A program made the position numbers and the translations under genes. A stretch of 64,000 nt of DNA from Symbiotaphrina buchneri (Eukaryota > Ascomycota > Symbiotaphrinales > Symbiotaphrinaceae). Position 1 is the stretch's first letter, and every line of letters starts with the position of its first letter. Shown here piece by piece: positions 56,386-64,000 of this stretch. The notes under the pieces are model-generated. The model worked only from the letters and a program-made list of their open reading frames with translations. It made no database searches and was not told the origin of the DNA. Where the stretch lies: positions 620,001-684,000 of the forward strand of contig BCIG01000009.1 in NCBI GenBank assembly GCA_001599915.1. Reading direction: 5' to 3'.

Positions 56386-57609
56386 ATGCCTTCTGCGGTG
56401 GCAAAAGAAGAGGCGAACCTGCCCATCTTTGATTTTGCTCGTTTCCTCCATGGGGACGTGAAGCAGCGCAGGAGCGTAGCACAAGAGATTGTCACAGCCT
56501 TCAAGAACGTTGGCTTTGTATATCTATATAACCATGGAATATCGGACGACTATACAGCCGGCCTCTTCANATGGGTCAGCAAACGCTCTCACTCTCGTGT
56601 TAAAGGTGCGGATGGATGACGAGGCTAACATCTACGCAGAGCAAAAAGTTCTTCGACCTGCCCGAGAACGAGCGCTGCAAGCCCGAGCTTCTGCGCCCCG
56701 ACATCGCGCCAGGCGCAGCCTCCTATATCGCACGCGGCTACTCACCGATCGGCAAGGAGAAGATCTCGCAGAACCTGTACAACGACGACGGGCTCAAAGT
56801 GGTGCGGCAGGTGCAAGACGTGAAGGAGCTATTCGACTTCGGCGCGGCCGCGGGCGCGCCCGCCGAGCGGGAGCCCAACCGCTTTCCGTCCGAGCAGGCG
56901 CTGCCGGGCTTCCAGGACTTCTGCATGGACTTCTTCCAGAAGGGCCATGGGCTGTCGCTGGAGATCCAGCGCGCTATTGCGATGGGGCTGGGCATCGACG
57001 AGGAGTATTTTGTCGACTTCCATCGCGATGCCGATAACCTCGTCCGCTTCATCCATTATCCGCAGATCGAGCGCGCGGCGCTGAGGAGTGGGACGAAAGC
57101 GCGCATTCCGCCGCATTCGGATTTTGGGTCGTTGACTATTTTGTTCCAAGACGATGCGGGTGGTTTGCAGGTGGAGAACATCCATGAGAAGGGCCAATTC
57201 GGTGGGTCCTCTGTCTTCTCCCAGCCTTTTCATACCTAGCATCCTAACCTGTATCAAGTTGATGCAACACCTATAAAAGGCTGCGTGATCGTCAGCATAG
57301 GCGACTTTCTCATGCGATGGTAAGTCAAGCCCAGGATCACGTACTCCAGCTTGCTAATGTCGTGAAAGGAGTAATGACGTGCTGAAATCCAACCTCCATC
57401 GTGTCGTGGAACCGCCGGCTGAGCGATCTCTTCCTCATGGAAATGAGCTTACCAAGGAGCGTTTTTCCATCCCGTACTTCGTGCAGGCCGATCGTCACAG
57501 GACCATCGAATGTGTGCCGACTCTGGATGCCGGTGGCGTCAAGTATCCTCCTATCAAGTCGCTAGACTACCTTATGATGAGAACCAATGCGACCTTCAAG
57601 GCGCATTAA
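56386..57609 (+). CDS. 2-oxoglutarate/Fe(II) oxygenase (isopenicillin-N-synthase-like)
   Basis: Exons 56386-56574, 56640-57201, 57259-57319 and 57369-57609 give 350 residues. The N-terminal DIOX_N part (LPIFDFARFL, FVYLYNHGI) is followed by SKKFFDLP and the double-stranded beta-helix core. Iron ligands are His and Asp in PHSDFGSLT (about residues 222 and 224) and His in LKSNLHRVV. The 2-oxoglutarate-binding Arg is in ERFSIPYF. Fungal members act in catabolism (for example thymine or taurine-like) or in secondary metabolism; the substrate is unknown. One ambiguous base (n at 56570) falls in the codon before TGG; A or G there would give the usual K/R-W-S. Next to it lie ADH, hydrolase and regulator genes. 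Confidence 0.9.
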
Positions 57610-57877
57610 TCTTCAGATTATGCAATGGTCACGTTTCTTTTGATCGTGAAGCTAGGATGATGTAAGGTGGGGATTCTGACGCGTGCCCCTTGAATTATGG
57701 AATTCTGGCTTTCGGAGCGTTTTACTCGTGTACTGTACAAGCAATCGGTCAATCACTTACATATACACCGCATCCACAGATTGTAGCGCTTAAAATGTAG
57801 TTTCAACAATCGGTCAATGCATGATCACGAGTGTTTTAGAAGTAGGGTTTCATTATTTCAGACATTCCCACCAAATA

Positions 57878-59215
57878 TCAGTCCCATTCTAGTACCGCTT
57901 TGACCACCTACGAAACATCCACGTTAACAAGATTCAACGGTAGGCTGATAGTTCTTGTGTGAATAGACATACCTTTCCATCCTCAAGTTCCCCTAAAGCC
58001 GTCTCAAAAGCGCTCATCTTATAGACCTTGCAGAGCTTTTCAATCGGGAAGTCGCCGGCTTGATGCAGCCTGACCATTTCTGGGATAAACTATTCGAGAC
58101 TGTCAATAAACCGTCGGTACACCGCTTCTCGAGCATGGAACTAACATCTTTCGCAATGGAATCCCCTTGAACCACGCCTCGAAGAATTTTATTCTGAAGT
58201 AGAAAATCCAGGGCGTCAAACTTGAAAGTATAACCTAGTTCTGGCGTTCCCACAATGGCAGCCGTCCCTCCACAAGCAGTACAGGCAAGGAGGACATCCA
58301 GGACCTTGGAGGAACCAGCACAGTCAATCACGAAGTCAGCGCCCTCTTCTGTGATATCCAGAACAGCTTTGGCTACATCTGGTACGGCCCCAGGGTTGAT
58401 GGTATGTGTGGCCCCAAGCTGTTTTGCCATGGCCAGTTTTGAGGGAACCATATCGGTCGCAATAAGACATTTCACACCGAGAAGTTTCGCGCCCATGACG
58501 GCCGCCAGACCAACCGTGCCAAGACCGAAAATGACGACCGACTGCTGTGGTGACGGCTTCAGGGCGTTTAGAATAGTGCCAGCGCCCGTTTGGAATCCAC
58601 AGCCTAGAGAAGCATACAGCGCCAGAGAGCCAGGAGAAGGACAGCGCACCACCGAGTGCCCGCTAACGACAGACATCTTCGAGAACGAAGACTGGCCAAA
58701 GAACTGGCTTCTTACGGGCGTCCCGTCTTCAAGGACAGCAGGGCTGCTGCCGTCCGTCTCTCGGACGCCTTCGAGATTGATCGGTTCGTTTGCGCAGAAG
58801 GCTGGGTGGTTGAGCCGGCATTGCCTGCAGTGTCCGCAGTACGTGTAGGATAGGATGACCTCGTCGCCGACTTGAAGGGATTTGTCTTCGACGTCGGAGC
58901 CGATTGCCTTGATGATGCCGGCGCCTTCATGCCCGAAGATGATGGGGAAACCGGTCATGGGATACTGTCCCTCGGCGCCAATGATGTCCTAAGAAGGCGT
59001 GTCAGCCCGGGCCTGACCGAATGAAACACTTTCTCTAATGAATTGCAAGATTCCACGAGGAGCGCAGTACTGACGGTATGACAGATTCCGGAATACTTCA
59101 TCTCCACCAACACCTCGTCAGCCCGCATGTTCTTCAGGATTATTGTCCTTCTCTTGAAGCCTGCATTTGCCTTCTCCACCACCAAGGCCTCAGTTTCTAT
59201 CGGTTCAAAGTCCAT
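57878..59215 (-). CDS. Zinc-dependent alcohol dehydrogenase (aryl/benzyl type)
   Basis: Exons 59215-59075, 58988-58146, 58089-57973 and 57907-57878 give 376 residues. The GroES-like domain has the catalytic zinc ligands in GICHTD and GHEGAG. A structural zinc site is at CGHCRQCRLNHPAFC (four Cys, spacing 2-2-7). The Rossmann fold has GLGTVGLAAVMGAKLLG followed by an acidic residue in TDM, favouring NAD. The sequence resembles class III/benzyl alcohol dehydrogenases that oxidise primary or aromatic alcohols. It converges on the oxygenase gene with about 270 bases between stops. Soluble; no targeting signal. Confidence 0.92.
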
Positions 59216-59769
59216 CGCCGTGGCCGAATGCTTGAAAGGCACAATTTATTGAGATCTCTATCCTAGAGTCAATACATCTAATCAAGCGTCCTCCACCGAA
59301 TATCCAGACTTTCATCGCTGTCCCAAAAGATCCGTTTCTACTGGCCAATTGTCAGCACGAGGTGCATCGACTTCGAACAAAGCGTACCAGGCTTAAATCG
59401 GTAATTCGTCTCGATCCCGGTGATACAGGTTTATCTCTGCATTACCGGGGCTCCTCTCATTCGACCTATGGCAAGGTTTCCTCATACAGCTAGTGTGGGA
59501 ACAGAGATAAGGAGCGGACGGGCCGGCTCATTCTCAACATCTTAGGTCTACTCGGTTGGACCATGTTTGAACGAAAAGTGCCGGTACATCTCAAAAACTC
59601 GTCCGCTTTCATACTTGCCGGGTGAACTTTATCTACCGGCTATATCTGGGCACCCCACTTTATGTCAAGCACTGATAAGAAGTAGTGCAATGCAACGACA
59701 GATGAAAGCAGCCCGCCACACAGTCACTGTAGCCTGCAGAACAAAAGTAGGAGGCCGTTGAGACGAAAG
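59216..59769. promoter_or_regulatory. Divergent promoter of the ADH and hydrolase genes
   Basis: About 550 bases between divergent starts, so the two genes may be co-regulated. No specific site identified. Confidence 0.45.
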
Positions 59770-60975
59770 ATGGACGCCCGAGAAGACTATTCGATTTTTC
59801 ATCTGGGTGACTTCGACCTCGATTCTGGTGAGGTGTTGCCCAACGCATTTATTGCCTACAAGACATATGGCGAGCCTTCGAACCCAGCCTTGGTCTATTT
59901 AACATGGTATACAGGCTGTAAGCGCTTATTGCAAATACTGTCCGAAGTCTCCTCAGAAAATTGGCTGACGACAGCGGCATACAAGCGATCGCGGACAATG
60001 CTCCTCGTATATCACCAAACAGTGCATCGTTGAATCCAGAGAAATACTTCATTATCATTCCTGCGTTGTTTGGCAACGGGCAAAGCATATCTCCATCTAA
60101 CACTCCAGCACTCCAGGGAGGAAAGTTCCCTACCGTCACTTTCGCAGACAACGTGAGAGCACAGCATCGACTGCTGACCTCCAGTTTGGGAATTCGCCAC
60201 GTCAAAGCCGTACTGGGCTGGTCGATGGGCGCAGGCCAAGCCTTTCAATGGGCGGTGCAGTATCCAGACTTCATGGATGCCGCAATACCATGGTGCGGCT
60301 CTGCCAAAACAGCGATACACAACAATGCCTTCCTCGAGGGCCAGAAGTCGGCTCTGATTGCAGCCCGCGGCGGTTGGACTAATGGAGTAGGAAAGGGGCA
60401 ATCTTTTCCGACTAATGGTCCCTGGAGTGAAGATGAGAAGCGCACTGGCCTGAAAGCATTTGGTCACGGCTACGCCGGTTGGGGATTCAGCCAGGCCTTC
60501 TATCGTGAGAGATTGTTCGAGAAGCACTTTGGCGCGCCGGACCTGGACACGTTCATGAAGGTATTCTGGGAAGCATGGGCGCTATCGAAAGGTACGTGAT
60601 ATAGTTGTCCCACCCTTCCTCAGAACATCTTTTCCCATTCTTAGTTTGTTCCTGAGTCCTGTAGATCCTGAAAATCTGTTGGTTATGCTGCAGACATGGC
60701 AGCTCGGTGACATCTCGGCCTCTCCTGAGTTCGGTGGAGATATCAACAAAGCGCTTAAAAGTATCAAGGCGAAGTGTCTGGTTGTCCCTTCAAAGACTGA
60801 CCTATACTTCCCCCCTGAAGATTCCCAGTTCGAAGTAGATAACATGTCTCCTGGTGTAGGCAGATGCCTTGTGATACCAAGCATCTGGGGGCATTGGGCT
60901 GGGGGCACAGGGGACTCAAAAGCAGACTGGGAGTTTCTGGACAGGGCGATTGCAGAACACTTAGCTCAAGTATGA
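59770..60975 (+). CDS. Alpha/beta hydrolase, homoserine O-acetyltransferase (MetX)-like
   Basis: Predicted exons 59770-59906, 59975-60591 and 60665-60975 give 354 residues in one frame. The first junction is the less certain one (another acceptor at 59948 also keeps frame). The catalytic triad is visible: Ser in the elbow GWSMGAGQ, Asp in PSKTDLYFPPED and His in IWGHWAGG. The N-terminus (FDLDSGEVLPNAFIAYKTYGEP) and PALFGNGQSISPSNT are typical of the fungal MetX-like group. This group contains true acetyltransferases and many hydrolases of secondary metabolism. The usual MetX lid helices look shortened, so a hydrolase is as likely as an acyltransferase. Confidence 0.87.
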
Positions 60976-61585
60976 ACATCTCTGTAACGGCATTCTCTCG
61001 TATATCATTCGCTACAGACTTGGAAACAGGAAACTAGATAGGGTTACCAGATATTGTTTGGTACAGTAATGTAGAGCCCAATCAGATTCTGCATCCTTAT
61101 CTACCTAGTAATGCCTAGATGGCGGAGAGTATACACTAGCCCCGGACAGCCTCAAGACCGAGGCACACGCCGAACCTCTGCTCCATCTGAACACCAAAGG
61201 AGCTGGACCTATTGTAAGCTGTTCTCTTTGGGCTTCAGTAGAACCACAATAGCATAATCATTCATTACTCGGCGTGAGACTTGTCCTGTGGGGTCTTCCC
61301 AAGCTATAATGCTGCCGGAACAGAGGTCTCGTCGAGGTAGGTCTCCCCACAGCACCTTCCACGACGTCACTGGTACAGAGGTTCGGTAGAGCTCACATAC
61401 TATCCCCAGGATGTCTCCCCTGCCGAACAAGGCTTCAAAAATGTGACGAAGAGCGGCCCCAGTGCAGGGCGTGTTCCATTCGGCGAATTCAGTGCGAGTA
61501 TCCAGGCAAGCTGCGACGGGCAGCCTACAATGATCCTCAGTCATTCCCAACGAGGCGAAGACGCTCTCGCGTCTCTATCTCGAAG
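60976..61585. other. Intergenic region
   Basis: 3' flank of the hydrolase gene and region upstream of the regulator. A 113-codon minus-strand frame (61209-61550) looks protein-like in composition but has no recognised homology and is not called. No Cys-rich exon that could encode a Zn2Cys6 cluster was found. Confidence 0.45.
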
Positions 61586-63396
61586 ATGCCGAGGCCGACG
61601 ACGGATCGCCATGAGGAAGGCTTTCGATTCATTATTGAGAATCCGCAGCAGGATGTATCGCCAAGAGATAGGGCGTTTCCTGTACCCACATCATCATTAT
61701 CTTCAGCAGAGACAATGGAAGGGGAGGACGACGAAAGTAGTACGGAGAGATCTCATAGTTTTTCTGGATTACAGGTGTATGAGCAGTGGTTGGAGGGTCC
61801 AAACGATACCACGGTACGAGCATGGGAAGTCAATGCAGAAGCTATGACAGGAGAGAGTGAAGAGGACTCTGAAGACGCGGAAACGTTTTTGGAAGAGCTC
61901 CCAGAGAACACTGAGGAAGAACCCACTCAGAGCCCCGCAGAGAACTTACAAGCCTTTGCCTCTAGGCCAGACACATATTCACAGCCTCCCTCACCACCAG
62001 CCTTTGAACCTCCAGTTTCAAGTGGCGAACTGACGCTTTGGGTCCTTGAAAAGTCCCTAGGATGCTCTTTGTCTCACATGTTCCAGACTCCCGGGGATGA
62101 GATCGCATATACATATTGTAAGCGGCTCAGGTAGAAAAACCCTTATTGCCCACCCAGTGCTAATATTGGCTTGCAGATTTCAAACATGTAGCAGGCGCCA
62201 TCCCAGCATACGACAGCGCTGAGAATCCATATCGGCAACTCTGCGTCATATCTCTGTCTTCACCTGTACTCTTGGACACGATTGTATCCGTGGCAACAGA
62301 ACATATGTACAACAAAGGCAGCAGCAGCGCCGCACTCGCGACGACGCGTACTGCCAGGGCCCTCAAGTCTCTACGGCTTACACTGCCACAACTGAAATCG
62401 AGGCGCGACGGAGCAAATGCTGGTCTCAACATCTCGGCCATTGCCATGGGCCGGTCATGCTCTCCAGCCCAGGAGGAAATTCTGGCAGCAGTCTTGATGC
62501 AAATAGTCAATGTAGTCATAACGGGAAGCACAGTTGTCGAAGCGCACCTGAGATACGCGTTACACCTGCTCGAGGTACTTGGTTACGTAAACATATCGCC
62601 TACGGGATTCTTGCCGCGACTTCTCGCGCAGAGATTTGCCTTGGTCGACGTGGTGGTTGCTATCTTGCGGCACCGGAGGCCGCGCGCACCGCTGAGCTTC
62701 TACGCGTATCAGCCGGACGAGAGGCTGGACCAGACGCCGCCTTCCTTCCGAGAGATGGCCGGCTATCCGCAGGCGCTTCTCTGTTTTCTTGCACGGATCT
62801 CTATCTTGGTTGCGGACTTGGCGGAGAACCAACAAAGATCATCGCACATCCTGGCTCAGGCCTATCGACTTGAAACAGAGCTTCGTAACTGGGGATCCAA
62901 ATACCAGATGGAAGCAGCCGATGACGACGACCTTGAGGAAGAGACCATTGGAACAGACGCGCCCGGCTCGCACCTCCCAGATGACAGTGAGAGATCTCTC
63001 CACGTTGTCAGCGAATGCTTCTACTGGATGGCGCACCTCCTGATCCATCGGCGGCTCTACCAGGACAGCACCTCATCTCGACGAGTGCAACAGCTCGTCC
63101 GGGCATCTTTCCGACTAATGAAGTCGCTGGAGAGCGGCTGTGGCCCAGACTCATCGCTACCTCTGCCCTTCTACATTACTGCACGTGAAGCCATGTCCCT
63201 CAAAGATCGCGAATGGGTGCGCTGCAAGCACGCTGCGATGAAAGCCGTGTATGGAGATCAGTCGCGAGATCATATGATGGCGCTGACCGAAGAGATCTGG
63301 AGGCTGGATGCACTGCGTGAGGTTTCTGCTGACGCCCGACCGGTTGACCATCTCATCCGAGAGCTGGACCGGCGGGCACCTTATGTCATGTTTTGA
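61586..63396 (+). CDS. Fungal transcription-factor-domain protein (fungal_trans_2-like), no visible zinc cluster
   Basis: Exons 61586-62117 and 62177-63396 join (T|AT) to 583 residues. The N-terminal 170 residues are acidic and Ser/Pro-rich (ESEEDSEDAETFLEELPENTEEEP). The rest is helical, with LLDTIVSVATEHMYNKG, a long helix-rich middle (EILAAVLMQIVNVVITGST) and a C-terminal conserved end (WRLDALREV..RPVDHLIRELDRRAP). This matches the fungal_trans_2 (C6 factor middle/ligand) domain. A C-x2-C-x6-C zinc cluster is not present in the called exons. Either an upstream exon was missed or the protein acts without its own DNA-binding domain. It lies beside the oxygenase, ADH and hydrolase genes and may regulate them. 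Confidence 0.8.
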
Positions 63397-64000
63397 TGTG
63401 GCTAGGATTCCAGGAATAATACCCCAAATAAGTTCCTGGAAAGTAATTTGATGCCGTGTATTCAGCATATCACATGGTGCTGAGCGTGAACATGGTCTCT
63501 TCTAGCACAGAATCTTTCAATTAACACCGTAGATATTCCCCCAACGCTGAAAATGGCAAGAAGACAAACCACGCTCCGTCAAATCTTGCTATCGTTGATA
63601 CCGCGTAAGTCCGTCCCAAGCCCGAAGTGGGAATCCAAAATCACTCTGCACAAATATCTTCTATCATTGATGTACTGCATAATAGGAAGGTCTGGCGAAG
63701 ACGCGGCAGGTATCTGTTCGGCCTGGACGTCAAGATAACGCAAGTATACAAGGTCCTTCAAGCATCCGTTCTCGTCGATGGTTCCCTCCACTCCTGGAAA
63801 GCTTGGCAAATAAATAGGGGGCTATAGTATATGTGCGGGATGTGCGGGATAGTAATGAATGGTCAAAAGTCCAAAAGTCCAAAAGTCAGATAAGGGGCCC
63901 CGCAGATCAGCACTAGAAGCGGAACCTAGGATCCGATTATCTCTCGGAATGCCCGTTAGTCGTGCTTTTTGAGTTTCCCATGAGCTGGGGCAGGTGGATC
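63397..64000. other. Right-end intergenic region
   Basis: No gene supported. A short direct repeat (three copies of CAAAAGTC, about 63863-63890) and GTGCGGGAT repeated twice (63833-63850) are present. Confidence 0.5.

Noticed and set aside
61209-61550. 113-codon minus-strand frame
   Set aside because: Plausible composition but no homology, no promoter signal and no splice partners. Left unassigned.
1-64000. Starship or other large mobile element, LTR elements, CRISPR, rRNA
   Set aside because: No DUF3435-type recombinase, no integrase or reverse-transcriptase motifs, no long terminal repeats and no regularly spaced repeat array were seen. A SNF2-like gene alone does not support a mobile element.

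Overview
The window looks like a filamentous ascomycete chromosome (Pezizomycotina, probably a Dothideomycete). Genes are compact and carry many short introns of about 45-70 nt with GT..AG ends and CTRAY-like branch points. The proteins are typically fungal: ARB1, a Dal5-type transporter, a fungal_trans_2 regulator, a fused urea-carboxylase-like enzyme and a DUF89 phosphatase. Exon structures were worked out by hand from frame continuity and splice signals, and most add up to one uninterrupted frame. About 30 genes are called. No intact transposon, LTR element, CRISPR array or rRNA was recognised.

Region 1 (1-18 kb) is the least ordinary part. It holds four related but strongly diverged long coiled-coil genes (1-2201, 10378-13354, 13992-15888, 17227-17982). 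Interleaved with them are the ribosome-biogenesis ATPase ARB1, an MFS anion transporter and a tiny secreted cysteine-rich protein gene. The two best-resolved coiled-coil genes share a layout of short phase-0 exons and several conserved peptide blocks, which points to a locally expanded family that I do not recognise.

Region 2 (18-28.3 kb) is housekeeping: proteasome ATPase Rpt2 (its start codon alone in an exon), a Ubc1/E2-25K-type ubiquitin-conjugating enzyme, a promethin-like membrane protein, a T5orf172 (GIY-YIG-like) protein, a tRNA-derived Pol III-like unit and a DUF89 metabolite phosphatase that appears to use a GC-AG intron.

Region 3 (28.3-34 kb) is a 1543-residue SNF2-type helicase gene. 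Four of its eight introns contain the same short palindrome (TCAAAGTNCTTTGA), and another copy sits just before the ATG.

Region 4 (34.5-47.7 kb) has a small Ser-rich protein, a multi-pass membrane protein, cyclin H/Ccl1 (with an in-frame TGA ahead of what looks like its conserved tail), a membrane ATP-grasp-like enzyme, a WDR70 homologue, a C2H2 plus Myb-like protein and a MAPEG protein.

Region 5 (48-54.5 kb) is a divergent gene pair: a LamB/YcsF (PxpA-like) protein and a 1239-residue biotin carboxylase-AHS2-AHS1-biotinyl fusion. Together they contain fungal versions of all three bacterial 5-oxoprolinase (PxpABC) modules plus biotin carboxylase, so the usual urea carboxylase label is open to question.

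Region 6 (54.9-64 kb) starts with a small ORF, a tRNA-Gly remnant and a GC-rich hairpin. It ends with a possible small metabolic cluster: a 2OG-Fe(II) oxygenase, a zinc alcohol dehydrogenase, a MetX-like alpha/beta hydrolase and a fungal transcription-factor-domain protein lacking a visible zinc cluster.
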